A DNA stretch of 64,000 nucleotides from Pisolithus tinctorius (taxonomy: Eukaryota > Basidiomycota > Agaricomycetes > Boletales > Pisolithaceae): assembly GCA_024663395.1 (NCBI GenBank), contig JANFAH010000005.1, positions 186,001 through 250,000 on the forward strand, read 5' to 3'. This document shows positions 9,946 to 23,393 of this stretch, one piece after another. Within the stretch, counting starts at the first letter, position 1; each line of letters starts with the position of its first letter. The position numbers and the translations under genes were made by a program. The notes beneath the pieces are model-generated. The model did no database searches. It saw only the letters and a program-made list of their open reading frames with translations, and was not told the origin of the DNA.

Positions 9946-11130
9946 GCACTGTGGGTCCGTGCGACTCTAGGATTGAGTTTCGGTGTCGTGACTCGAGTGA
10001 TAATACACATTCAGATTTGCAGTTTTGACTTTCGCGGTGGACGACGTGATCACATCTGGTAACCCTTGTGCATTTCTGCCAGTCCACCATGCGATGGTGG
10101 GCAGCGGTGACTGGCAAAGTAGGCCTACCCTACCCTGGCACAGTTCTTCGAATGTTAATTATGGCGTGTTGTTGAGCTGCAAATGGTTTTGCGACCGTAC
10201 GTTCTATCCGCGGACTACTAAGACACGGTTGCAGAGATGAGCCCGTAGATAATCACCAACCGGGCTCACGTGACGCGTTGGCGCTGGTCAGACATAGGGG
10301 CGCACGTGACGAATATCAACTGGAACCAAAGGGGGTCCAAACAAGTGCTCTTTCAACCAGAACGACAGGGTACTGCCTCGAAAACGCGTCTCTCGTATAT
10401 ATTTCTTGGTTTTTTTGATATCTTAACCCGTTATTTGACTTGGATTCGTCTATTCTGGTGAGTTGTCAAGGGAGCCGACCTAAAGAAGCTCGTTGCTCAC
10501 CTCGTTTTGGCAAGGCGCCGTAATTGTGGGACCCACAATTGTCCACAACACAGTTCACTTGCCTTTCTCGTTCAAATATTCGTGAGACTATTGTCTTGAA
10601 CCATATTGCTGCTGGTGGACTTGGAAAAGTTGACCCTGCCCTACTCTTCGCTCTCAGGCGCAGCCTCCTCTGTCATACATTCATTAAGTTCGAAGTGAGC
10701 CCTCTTCATATGTATGTGCTTAATGGTGGACCGGGGTGGTCGCAGTTTACCCGACAGCCACGAGGTGTCAAACCGTGTTGGGTGAACAATAGCCACCTCT
10801 CTCCTTGCACCAAGCTCTCTTTATTCAAACCCCTGGATATCCTACTGATCATATCATTCATCTAGTTGTCACACTGCCATTTGCGTTTATAGTCATACTG
10901 GTCACGACCAAGTTGCTTCCGGTCACGTTTCGGTCAGTATTTCTTCCGCCGTTTGTTCCACTTCATGTTCTTAAACCAGGACGTCTGACTGTTCTTCCTT
11001 TTCTCCGGATAACTGTCGCGTCGATTTGTGCAACTACAACCACACTACACCTGCCATCTGCGCTGACTTATTCCCTCAATTATTTTGCTTGTACGACGTA
11101 TATAACACTCGCGACGCGACGCGTTCAACG
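9946..11130. other. Intergenic region upstream of CDC25
   Basis: I see no convincing gene. Open frames at 10,524-11,149 show no family motif and lie directly upstream of CDC25. The stretch contains two CACGTGACG blocks (near 10,268 and 10,302), pyrimidine-rich runs, and three ACGCGT boxes listed separately. It probably holds the CDC25 promoter and 5' leader. Confidence 0.6.
10273..10278 (+). promoter_or_regulatory. ACGCGT box (MCB-like) upstream of CDC25
   Basis: ACGCGT here, again at 10384-10389, and a third time at 11119-11124 just before the CDC25 start codon, matches the fungal MluI cell-cycle box bound by MBF/Swi6-type factors. Three copies within 860 bases ahead of a cell-cycle gene is suggestive only; the six-base site is common by chance. 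Confidence 0.35.
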
Positions 11131-13467
11131 ATGTCCGACGCCTTCATGAAACGACTCACAGAATATCATTCCAACAAGAGACTCCAAAAAAATCGGTATC
11201 AAGAGTACGGCCACGCATCGCACGGCATGACCTTTTTTTCTACGCTCTCCTCGGCCTCTTCACAATATCTCGGCGCTCCTCTCGCACCCTCGCGTAAACG
11301 CAGCCAGCAAATGAAAGCCCGTGACGATGTTGATGAATTGGTCTCCTCCGATCTCGAATTGTCGTTCGCCTCTACGATGTCCCTCAGCTCTCCCTCACGT
11401 GATTACGTCGACCTCGGACAAGAGAGTATGCACGGTGAACCGATGGATATTTCGCCCGCACCGCCGAGAGCGGTCCAGAAGGAGAATGAACAGGGTGGTA
11501 GGTCGATCACGCGTCCACGTGCGTTCACCAGCGCAGCGCGGATGTTTGGACAAGATATGAGCAACAACAGTCTGAATGACTCTGCTTCTCTGAACACGAA
11601 GTCCGGCACTAATTCAGGGGCAAAGCGCACACAACGTAGTGCTTTACCGTTGAGTGGCTTGCCTCGACCCAACCCCTAAAGGCCACCAAGACGATGGATG
11701 ACATTATGTTTACACAGGTAAGTTCAAAATATTTCAATCTCGACCAGTCACCGGAACGTCTATCATGACACCCTATAGCCCCCTTCAGTATCTGTCTCTC
11801 TTGCGTCAGACGACGCGATGGATGTGGACTCGGCTCCTCCTGCGGAGCTGTTGCCGTCCCCGCCGATATCGGCAACCCCGACGGTCACACAATTCCACAA
11901 CTTATTCTACACAAATATGTCACCCTCGCGCGGCGATGAGGTACAACCCAAGAAGAGGGTTTCCTTGTCTCCTGAGGCAGTCAGTCATGCGGAAGCTTCG
12001 TCTTCCCCTCCATCCTCGCCGTCCGAACATAAATTTGAACGGATCAACGAGTCTACGTCTACCAACTTTACTAAACCAAGTTTGCAAGGTCTTGGCGTTC
12101 CATCCCTCGCCAACAAAAGACTCCGTAGGCCTATTTTCTCCGCTATTGAATGTCCCACTGAGAGCGGGGGCACACCCGCGTGTCCCGCGATGGGTTCCGA
12201 TGGATCTCCTAGCCAGAGCCTCTTGGTTGCTCCTCCCCTTAATCGGCGCGCCGTATCCGCGATGCTCCCACCGACTACCTTCGACCATCTCTCTGACGAG
12301 TCATCTTTTGATGGACCTGACATGTCTTCGCCCGCCCAAGCCTATGCCAAGCGTCAGCAGGTAAAGACTATTCGCCGGCGAGACGGTGCCGAGGACCTTA
12401 GACCCTTAAGCGGCATGTCGCCTGTCGTGCAAAGGATCAGTGCCGAAAGCCCCTCAGCGAAATTTATGCGTGCTGGTTTACCTGGTTTTGGTGACAACGA
12501 AACTATCGGGAAGATCTTGCCATGCCATCGCGTGCGTGAGGACGGTCTCATGCGCATCGCACCACAAACGGTAAGCTTTGGTATTTTTCATTATGGCTCA
12601 TACTCAAATATTCTTCTCACGCTAAAGTTGGATTCACTCTTGGATGGCGCGTACAACCACCGAATCGAGCGGTATTTCATTATCGACTGCCGCTTCGACT
12701 ACGAGTATATTGGAGGACACATTCCCGGTGCCGTCAACATTAACACTACACAAGGTGTCGAGGAATTCCTCCTTGGCGCCAGCAAGCCAAAGCCATGTGT
12801 TAGCGGGGATTCATCTAAGAAAACTGTCCTCGTCTTCCACTGTGAGTTTAGCGCAAAGAGGGCCCCAACCTTGTAAGTAATTTGTTTTCCTCAGTCTCCG
12901 TTTGAGCTGGAACTAACGCTTTGCAGTGCCAAGCACCTCCGTTCGCATGACCGTGCAATGAATAACCATTTGTATCCAAAGATTCACTACCCGGAAGTTT
13001 ACATTCTAGAGGGCGGCTACTGCGAATACTTCAAACACTCTGGCGAACGATGCCAACCACAAGGATATGTGACAATGGACGATCCGAACCACGCGCACTC
13101 GCGCAGAGAAGACCTAGATCAGTTCCGTAAAGTTAAGTTTGGTCGCACTAAATCCTACGCGTATGGAGACCTGGGCTCGAAACTCGCGGGAATTGCCCAA
13201 CAACAGCAGGTGAAACGCAACACAGCCCCTGCCGTTGGCTCCACGCAGTTATTTGCCGCTGCCAATGCTGCTCGCACCCGTCGCAACGGTCTCTCGACTT
13301 TGGCCGAGATCGGGAACATTACGCAGACCGACGACGAGGAAACGGATATTGGGGACAGCCCTTGCCCACCCCCTAACAAAGGTGGCTTGATGAAAGCGAA
13401 GAAATTAGGACGCGCGCCCATCACTCGGGCTGAAACGTTCGATGCCTCCCGCATGGCCGTATACTGA
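11131..13467 (+). CDS. CDC25: M-phase inducer phosphatase Cdc25
   Basis: Cdc25 removes the inhibitory phosphate from the cyclin-dependent kinase to trigger mitosis. The start ATG at 11131 gives MSDAFMKRLTEYHSNKR. Exons are 11131-11717, 11779-12570, 12628-12872 and 12927-13467. The first half is a long, Ser/Pro-rich regulatory region with several SP/TP sites. The rhodanese-like catalytic domain begins near TLDSLLDGAYNHRIERYF and contains DCRFDYEYIGGHIPGA, the active-site loop HCEFSAKR (Cys and Arg of CX5R, about 12,838-12,862) and YPEVYILEGGY. The C-terminal tail is acidic, then basic. In exon 1 the frame from the ATG meets TAA at 11677-11679, while the frame that splices correctly into exon 2 (KATKTMDDIMFTQ) is shifted by one base; the switch must lie between 11,640 and 11,675. 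The rest joins in phase. Confidence 0.9.
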
Positions 13468-14350
13468 CGGTATCTCACAACATTCTATCTCCTCGCACTG
13501 CGTACTTTTCCAGTTGCCGTCCTTTCAAGTACTTGCTGTCGATCAGAAGTTTTCTTTTCAATCTTACTTGTCGTTCAGCCGCTGGAGCGAGCTCTTCACC
13601 GTTGTCGCTCGAAGTCGTCAACCATTTGCCCTTTCGTCTGTGCGATCTTTCGCTGTGCGCCTAACAATCAGGTTCAAGATCGCCACGTTTCATCACTCCA
13701 TTACACTCGTTTCCAAGATGCCGTTGCGATGCTGAGCATGCTCTCTTTCGATATCTCGCTGGAAACGAAACCCACATGTATGCCAATGTCTTCCGAGCCA
13801 TCTTGATCAAATGCCTCCGTCCACGCCTTCTCCCCAGTTTCTAAAGCCGACAATCAACCGGATCTACTTTTTCGACCTCGCCGGGGTTTTAATGCCTCCG
13901 CATCTCCATCTCACTTTTCTCATTATCATCTTTGATCATATGTGCGCAACGGACGGTTCCCTACAACCGCCTTTCGTCGCTTACATGTTCATCTTTTCAT
14001 CCAAATTTACAATGCATTTGTGACAACCTAACACCTATTTATGTCCTCTTGCGTTAGCTCCTCCCTTCCCGCGTCCTCGTGCGCAACTCATCTTTCTTCC
14101 ATGAGTACTTGTTACACCGCACAGGACCTGGACGTTTCGTGACTGCCAATTTTTTTAACAGGTTGCAGTGCCGCCGTTGGGCTGTGACATTTGTGTTTAT
14201 ACCTTTTCGCAATATCATGAGACCTATGTTCTATCTCACCCTGTGAAGTTGAGACTGAGCGTAAGCGACTCTGATAATTATCATCAAAGTAATTGTATTT
14301 CAACAAGCCTAAGTTCGTCCTTGTTGATGCGTCGACCTGTGAATTGGTAG
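13468..14350. other. Intergenic region after CDC25
   Basis: The sequence is pyrimidine-rich and probably carries the CDC25 3' UTR. No family motifs or long conserved frames are visible up to the tRNA genes. Confidence 0.5.
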
Positions 14351-14351
14351 G

Positions 14352-14363
14352 GAAAAAAAAAAA
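14352..14363 (-). terminator. Pol III terminator of tRNA-Glu
   Basis: An uninterrupted run of A on the plus strand, a run of T on the transcribed strand, begins two bases past the tRNA end. This is a strong RNA polymerase III stop signal. Confidence 0.8.
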
Positions 14364-14365
14364 GA

Positions 14366-14449
14366 CTCGGATACGGGGAATCGAACCCCGAGCTGCCGCG
14401 TATCCCTCACAGTGAGAGGCGGCAATGTTAGCCGTTACACCATATCCGA
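14366..14449 (-). tRNA. tRNA-Glu (CTC) with a 12-nt intron
   Basis: The acceptor stem TCGGATA pairs with TATCCGA. The D stem is GTGT/ACAT and the T arm is CGGGG-TTCGATT-CCCCG. The anticodon stem GCCGC/GCGGC holds a loop beginning CTCTCA, so U33 is followed by anticodon CTC. About 12 extra bases follow position 37. They contain GTGAG, which can pair with CTCAC of the anticodon region, the typical pairing of a eukaryotic tRNA intron. Its removal would need the Sen endonuclease, one subunit of which is encoded in this window. Confidence 0.93.
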
Positions 14450-14559
14450 CATATCTCTGCAGTGGCAGATGAAAAATTACAAGTTGTTCCGCTTATGCTG
14501 GGCCGGGTGAACTAACTGCTAGTCGTACTATTAGGATTCCCGGAAATCAATCATGAGTG

Positions 14560-14643
14560 TCGGATATGGTGTAACGGCTAACATTGCCGCCTCTCACTGT
14601 GGGGGATACGCGGCAGCTCGGGGTTCGATTCCCCGTATCCGAG
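14560..14643 (+). tRNA. tRNA-Glu (CTC) with a 12-nt intron, inverted copy
   Basis: The mature sequence is identical to the minus-strand tRNA-Glu 110 bases to the left. The only difference is in the intron, GTGGG instead of GTGAG, which replaces one Watson-Crick pair with the anticodon by a wobble pair. A T-rich terminator (ACTTTTTT) follows at 14,646. The two genes point away from each other, so each needs its own upstream sequence in the 110-bp spacer; internal A and B boxes are intact in both. Confidence 0.93.
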
Positions 14644-14667
14644 TTACTTTTTTCCGTGTTCTCTCGC

Positions 14668-14781
14668 GAGACCCCGCAGTATTTTAGGGCGTGACTTATG
14701 CCACAACATTTGTTTGCATGAAAAAGATCGATCTGCGTTGCGGTTGCAATGCACAGATCGAAGTGGGTAGTCGACAAGTTT
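14668..14781. repeat. 114-bp direct repeat, copy 1
   Basis: This is nearly identical (4 mismatches seen in 114 bases) to 15,470-15,583 in the same orientation. It contains an imperfect hairpin with CGATCTG and CAGATCG as arms. No coding potential or transposase signature is visible. It starts 25 bases past the plus-strand tRNA-Glu. Confidence 0.9.
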
Positions 14782-15315
14782 CATCCATCTGGAGTACTCG
14801 GAATCTCACGTCCGGATACTCACGATGGCCGAGTCACTGGATGCTCAATCGTCACAACTGACATCAGTAGTTGGAGATCCCCCGGTTGAGCACTCGTCGT
14901 CGGGTTATACATGGTCCCTGGAGACCCGACATTCCGGATTGGGGGTACTAAGGCCACGCTTAATTTTGAGCGCGCCGGTGGACGAGGACGAAGAAGCGTA
15001 CCTTGCCGAACGGGGACCCGGTGTCTACGAGGTTGCTTTTTGGGTAGAACCTGGAGGGAAATGAGGGTACATCTGCAACGCCTTATGGTAAGATAGTTTG
15101 GCAAGCGAAAACGACGTAGGGGATTGCTGCTTGCATTGAGACTAGGCAGCCTTCAACGACTGTCAACTGTCCTATTAACGGTAGTGTAGTTTCCAGAAGC
15201 GTATTGGACAGTTCTGGGTTGGCGTAAATCAATCCATCATCTACCACTTGTTTATCACTGCAGTATGTAGATCCATTCATCGTACAACCGTAAGCAAAGG
15301 CGCTTCGAAAAAAAG

Positions 15316-15400
15316 TGACCGAGATAGGGCTCGAACCTACAATCTCCTGATAGACTGCTTTCAGTCGTAGTCAGACGCGATGCCATTTCGCCACACGGCC
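15316..15400 (-). tRNA. tRNA-Arg (ACG) with an intron of about 13 nt
   Basis: The 5' half GGCCGTG-TG-GCGA-AATGGCA-TCGC is typical of tRNA-Arg. The anticodon stem TCTGA/TCAGG surrounds CTACGA, which gives anticodon ACG. About 13 extra bases follow position 37, forming a small GACTG/CAGTC hairpin with the anticodon edge. The T arm reads GTAGG-TTCGAGC-CCTAT. The acceptor stem has one T-T mismatch (GGCCGTG against CTCGGTC) and the T stem has a G-T pair, so the gene could be slightly degenerate. A T run (AAAAAAA on the plus strand, 15,308-15,314) serves as terminator. Confidence 0.82.
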
Positions 15401-15469
15401 AGTTAGCAACTCAGTTCGCAGAGGCTCTATGAGGTACCGACTGGCGACAACGACATTAATGCTTTCGCA

Positions 15470-15583
15470 GAGACCCCGCAGTATTTTAGGGCGTGACTTA
15501 TGCCACAACATTCGTTTGCATGAAAAAGGTCGATCTGCGTTGCGGTTGCAATGCACAGTTCGAAGTGGGTGGTCGACAAGTTT
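15470..15583. repeat. 114-bp direct repeat, copy 2
   Basis: This is the second copy of the 14,668-14,781 unit. Its start-to-start distance from copy 1 is 802 bases, and tRNA-Arg lies between the two copies. One arm of the internal hairpin has a single mismatch here (CAGTTCG). Confidence 0.9.
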
Positions 15584-16368
15584 CTACTAATCACTAATCC
15601 TTACGCCATTTCCTTTTACAGAGACCAGTGGCTGACAATATCGGACGTCAGGCACCACAGCTGGGAAGTACCAGGGCACTATCACGACGACACAGTGATC
15701 GTAAGGTGTGCTGTGCTCGGCGGACTGGCGTCCTGTTGCGGAAGTGTCAGACTTCCAAAGACCACGTGGGCACCCGTTAGCTTCACTCCGACCAATAAAA
15801 TGTCAGTGTACACTTGCGCAATCGACAGGGGTTGACTCGACCCGTATGTTGGCCAGTCGAAGGATATGAAACAGAGTGGATTCTGAGGAGTTCGTACCGA
15901 CGAAAAGCGGACTCTTCGTCGGTGTATCGACCTGCCTATCCACATCTATCCGTGGAGTTCCATAGCTTACCTTAGCTAACCTTTCTCGGGAGTAAACGCA
16001 CCTGTAAGGGCTCGGCGCTGACGAAGGCACCTGCAATCGCACCCCGATGGCGGAAGTTTCTGGCTTCCATTCATCAGATCGCAGGATGTAGGTTATCTCG
16101 AGATCGGCGCCACCTGGAACATGCGGTTACGATATCCACAGGTGATACAAAGAGCCTAGCCCCTGACGCGGATGCCTGGTTTCAGTGAACCGTCTGAACT
16201 GGATGGTGACAGGCTATTACTACTGCATTTTGGCGTAACGGTTAAGCATATGGCAGTCTGATTCAGATACAACTTCTCGGACTCAGCGGAACGGCCCGCA
16301 GCGATGGCGTCACGTGATCGCCGACATTTTTGTACAGCAACTCGGAGTCGGTCAGTCGGTAATATGCC
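15584..16368. other. Intergenic region before MPP10
   Basis: Short open frames exist on both strands, but none shows a recognisable motif. A block at 16,232-16,280 looks faintly tRNA-like but does not fold into a full cloverleaf. Confidence 0.4.
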
Positions 16369-18726
16369 ATGGCGGGCGAACAAATTGCACCATTGCCTCC
16401 TCCCCTCCAGGGTTTGTCTGTTTTCATCGACACACAGCCAGAAAGTCTGGCCCATGAAAACAGCGAGCTTCAAGGCCTTGCACTCCGAGCCGCGAAATAT
16501 GTATTTGATTGGGGTAAGCACACTCTAGATATCTGTGCAGCGCCAGGCTCTGATACAAAGGTGTGGTACAGCGGTACAAACGGAATCTGCTTCTTGGCCA
16601 CACATAGCACGCCTCCTCAATACCCTAACGGATGTCGAACCACCCCAGACGCGTTCCGCTGCCAAGCGGAAAAGCAGTCATGCCCTACCTGATGAGCCTC
16701 AGAAGAAAAAGAACCGAGTATCACAACTGGAAACACCAATACCGTCGCTATTCGTTGACAGGATGTCAATAGAACAAATTTGGGAACAGTTGGATCTGAG
16801 AGGGGCTAGGGTGTGCGAACACTTGCAAATATTAGAAGGAGATGGGGAGGATGGAGATGGAGATGAAAACGAAGATGGAGAGAGTGAGTTCGACGAAGAA
16901 GAAAGCGACGAAGAAGAAGAGGATTCGCTGGAAGAGTCGGGAGATGACGGTGAAGAGGACGACAGTTCACTACCAGGCGAGGAGGACGTCACCGAACTTC
17001 AGGAGGAGTCTTCAGAAGAAGAAAAGGAGGATGAAGACCGGCCGTCTTCAATGTTTGATGTCATCCGCAAAAAGCCTACCGCGTCGAAGGCAGGAACGCA
17101 TTCCGAGCTCGACGATGGCTTCTTCAATCTCCACGAGTTCAACGCAGAAACAGACCAAGCGGAGGCAAAATCTGTCTCGGAAGGGCGGTTGCATCGTGAT
17201 TCAGACTCGGACGACTCAGGCACAGAGTCAGATGTTGACTTGTTCGAGGCGGTAGATGATGCTATGGATGAGGAGGACCTAGAAGAAGGTATGTATTATG
17301 TAGAATCCGTGCCCGGTTTCCCTGACAAGTGGGTTAGACTACTTCTACAAGGATTTCTTCGATGTTCCGAGATCGTCAAACTTGCGTCGAACAACAAGCG
17401 CATCCAAACCGTCAAAAGTCCGGTTCCACGATCAAGTCAAGGTTAAGAAAATAAAGGCACGGGGTAAGGGGCTTCCCGTGTCAGCTATGATGTACGAGGA
17501 AGACGACGAAGATGACGAAGATTTTGTGCCGGAGGACGATGACAGCAACGACGAAGAAATGTATGTAGAAGTGTCAGATGACGAGGAAGGAGGATGAGGA
17601 AGGAGATGAGGATGAGGACGAGGACGAGGAAGAAGGGGAAGAAGATGAGGAAGAAGAGGATGTGCAAACAGAGGATGGTACTAGGTTGGCTATTGAGAGA
17701 ATGAAGGACGACCTCTTCGCGGAGGACGAGGAACAGCAAAAAGGCGGGTAATGTCATTTGCAAGATCTACCAACGACGCTCATACTCCTACGCAGACTCG
17801 GACATGACCACCCACGAGCGTCGAATGGCTGCGCTTCGGGAACAAATCGAGCAACTCGAGGCCGAGAACGTCGCCAAAAAGGACTGGGTACTCATGGGAG
17901 AGGCATCTTCTAAGAGCCGCCCACGCGACTCACTGCTCCAGGAAGACCTGGAATTTGATCGAATAGCCAAATCTGTGCCCATCGTCACTGAGGAGGTGGT
18001 GGCGGGGCTCGAGGAACGCATCAAGGCACGCATCAAAGAGGGCCTTTTCGATGATGTTGTTCGCCGACGGCCTTTGGACGACAAAGCTTTCTTGCCGTCT
18101 CGCTTGTTTGAGCTGCAAGATACCAAGTCCCAACAGTCGCTCGCACAGATATATGAAAATGACTATATGGCGGCTCAAGCAGGTACTGCTACCAGCGACA
18201 GGGACGCGAAGCTGAACAAGGAACACGAGGAAATCACCAAGTTGTGGGATGGCATATGTGGCAAACTCGATGCTTTGTGCAATGCGCACTACGTCCCCAA
18301 GCAGGTGCGCGGTGGCGTTGAACATTTTTTTCGGTTGGTGGCTAACCTTTCACGACTAGCCAAAGGCAACAATAACCACTGTAACTGACGTCGCCGCTGC
18401 GACTTTGGAGTCTGCCCTACCCACCAACAAGTCCGTATCGAGCACGCTCGCTCCCGAGGAGATATTTGCGCCTGCTTCATCGGATCCTCGCGTACGGAGT
18501 GAGCTCACAGCCGGCCGAGAAGCGTGCCTTGCGAACGAAACAACGCAAGGCGAGGAAGAAGGAACGTGACTTGCTTGATAAGAGCGTCGACAAGTTCGCC
18601 AAAAAGAAGGGTATAAAACAGCAGAAAGACGCAGCGCTGAAAAGTTTGGTTAAGTCTGGGAAGGGTGTCACTGTGGTTGGGAAGGAAAGCAAAAAGGTGA
18701 AGACGGCTGGCAAACGCAAGTCATAG
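16369..18726 (+). CDS. MPP10: U3 snoRNP protein Mpp10
   Basis: Mpp10 is a core part of the SSU processome and is needed for early 18S rRNA processing in the nucleolus. The start at 16369 gives MAGEQIAPLPPP. After a first intron near 16,515 come RMSIEQIWEQLDLRG, a very acidic stretch rich in Glu/Asp, and DGFFNLHEFNAETD. An intron at 17,289-17,337 leads into DYFYKDFFDVP, then KVRFHDQVKVKKIKARGKG, a second acidic stretch, TTHERRMAALREQIEQLE, LEFDRIAKSVPIVTEEV and RRPLDDKAFLPSRLFEL. An intron at about 18,304-18,359 follows, then LAPEEIFAP and a Lys/Arg-rich C-terminus (KRALRTKQRKARKKERD) ending at 18,726. The order and motifs fit the family throughout. Frame changes occur near 16,515-16,560, 17,590, 17,740 (an A-run) and 18,505; each leaves the flanking conserved sequence intact. 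Confidence 0.9.
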
Positions 18727-18975
18727 CAAAGGGTGGGGCTATGATACTCTACGAGTTAGCTAGCTTATTTGGATGTGTCTTGGGCCGCAGTTTGACGCCA
18801 GTTTTGATCGACTCATCATCTGACTTTGGAGAAGTGAGACCTGTCAACGCCAGTGCTCCCGTGGCCACTCGATGACGTCGAGCCCCGCGCGGTCTGCGTC
18901 ATGGTTACAAAAGTTTATAAACCTGGGCAGCTGTTGCCTTCGGACCAAGAAAACATCCCACGAGAGAAACAGACA

Positions 18976-19615
18976 ATGGCACTGAACGAACGCGATATTG
19001 GTGCGAGCAAGGCGGCGAGTGTATACCCTGGCGTCGCAAGATCCGACCCCGCGTAGTTCGAACCTCAAACCCTAAGGTATGAGAGTCCCTTCCATCGAGC
19101 TTTCTTGTCGTCATCAAGGACCTTATTTTAACGAACTCATCGAAGGTTCCTGAACCTACTTTTGGGGAGAAGGGGGACTGGTACAGGCGCCCAACTTGAA
19201 GGGTCACAGAGATGATATAAAGCACGCCCAGAGAGATGCGATGCATACCCGCAGAGCATCAGCGGGGGTCGTCGAGGGTTATCCGGGTATCATCGAATCG
19301 TCCCACATCGAACCTCTGGATGAGGAATACAAGGAAGGTGGTAAGCTGATCCTTTGTGTAATATCACACCACTGTTAAATCACGGATGGCGTCCCCTATG
19401 ATGCAGAAGCAGGACGTGGGAGGACGATGGGTCGGTCGATCCCTACGCAGGGGCAAGGCCTAAAGGAACGTCTCGCAACTGCCGCTGAAGGCGCGGCCAA
19501 CATTGTTTACGGCGTTGCCACTGGCGATCACCAAGCAACGAACGACAGGAAAGGAAACTCTTGGTTTCAACCAGTAAAGCGATTTTTCACTACACCGATT
19601 TCCTCTTGCTTGTAG
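18976..19615 (+). CDS. Small hydrophilic protein of unknown function
   Basis: I do not recognise the family. A TATAAA at 18,916 precedes the ATG at 18976, which reads MALNERDIGASKAASVYPG. Further coding-like pieces on the same strand read HRDDIKHAQRDA and VVEGYPGIIESSHIEPLDEEYKEGG, then after a probable intron (GTAAGC at 19,341 to about 19,410) GLKERLATAAEGAANIVYGVATGDHQ, with a stop at 19,613-19,615. The composition is polar and Ala/Gly-rich, without membrane segments. An intron near 19,076-19,146 is likely, and one in-frame TAG at about 19,054 has to be bypassed, so the gene model is not closed. It ends about 200 bp from the convergent SPF45 gene. Confidence 0.45.
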
Positions 19616-19813
19616 GATAGGAGAAGTAGTGGATCTGGGGGATACGATTGTAACATCTTGTGTGATATACCAATATTTGTCTAACGCTAGGTCTTTTTTC
19701 GGCTCTTGCACATGCATTGTTATACTGGAGCAGTCGCAACGCTGAGGGGAGAAACCTGCATCACATTGAAAATACGACGAAAATGAGAAGTCAAACCAAT
19801 AGATAGTAGAAAA

Positions 19814-22402
<2,589 letters not shown>

Positions 22403-23393
22403 CGTGGTGGTCAGGAGCGGGAACGGGATTAGATAAGCTGAGACAAACCCTCCAGAGTTATGTAATCAGCAATTCCCGCCACTTTGGTGGTAAGCTTTGA
22501 TAGATTGATAGTTCTGGTTTTTGACTATACTACTAATAACAGGAACGACTTATCTGGAAGCCCATGGGCATGATATCAGAGGCGCAACACCTCGCTTAAG
22601 TTTTGTTTCAGAACGCTGCTAGTGGAAACGTTTAATTTCGATAACAGAACTGGCGGTTCACCCAACCGATACTAACGGCTTGAAGCTCGTACCCCGGAGC
22701 AATTACGCTCGTGAACCCTCCCTCGACGACTGCGTTGTAGACTTATTTGCTTTCCAGAAGTCACCAGCATTGGTATTGTCTTCGCGGTCACAAGTAGGAT
22801 AGCGTTGCCCGCACTTTCGGCTCATGAATACCGCTTTCAGCTTAGGGTAAGTTGGCCACCAGTGATCATAATGATAATCATACCAAGCCATTTTTTTCAG
22901 TGTTCTTCATGCCACATGGTTGTCTTTTGTAAATATTTGTATGTGGAGATCCTGCATTTACCAAAGCGAAGAAGATATCCTGTGCTCGAGTCCCGGAAAG
23001 TGGGGCCGTTTCACAAACCGCAAAATGCCGCTTAATCAAAGTCGTAGGTGTGCCCTGCAGTTGACCATGCTTCGACGGTTTCCGCATACTCCGCTCACAG
23101 CCCTGGTATTGACGAATCAAAGTTAAGTACACTATCCGCAGAATTGTAGTGTTTTAGTGGGGACACTACTGAGAACGTGAGATTTCCCCTTGCCCATATC
23201 TTCGCAACAGGCGCCGTATGATAAACTGATGTGGGAAGGCTCAATTTAGTCAACCTTGAGGACGCGTGTCAACTTCGCGTAAGATGACGAGGAAGATTAA
23301 AGCCATGATCTAACGCATGGTGCGTAGTATTTAAACCAGGCTGAGCAGGACGCCCGTTTAACTCGACGCTCACTTCGCCCCACCTTCCTAGTC
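22403..23393. other. Intergenic region
   Basis: No conserved frames, RNA genes or repeats are apparent. It lies between the divergent starts of SPF45 and a DUF6533 gene, so it should hold both promoters. Confidence 0.5.

Noticed and set aside
10524..11149. Overlapping plus-strand open frames before CDC25
   Set aside because: No motif or splice logic was found, and they overlap the likely CDC25 promoter and 5' leader.
14668..15583. Interpretation of the 114-bp repeats as LTRs of a retrotransposon
   Set aside because: The DNA between them (under 700 bp) has no gag/pol traces, primer-binding site or polypurine tract, and it contains a tRNA-Arg gene.
16232..16290. tRNA-like block (GGCGTAACGGTTAAGCAT...)
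   Set aside because: The D-arm-like piece is not followed by a matching anticodon stem, T arm and acceptor end, so no cloverleaf can be drawn.
17485..17763. Leu/Phe-rich minus-strand frame that looks like a membrane protein
   Set aside because: It is the complement of the Glu/Asp-rich codons of MPP10 (GAG/GAA read as CTC/TTC), not a real hydrophobic protein.
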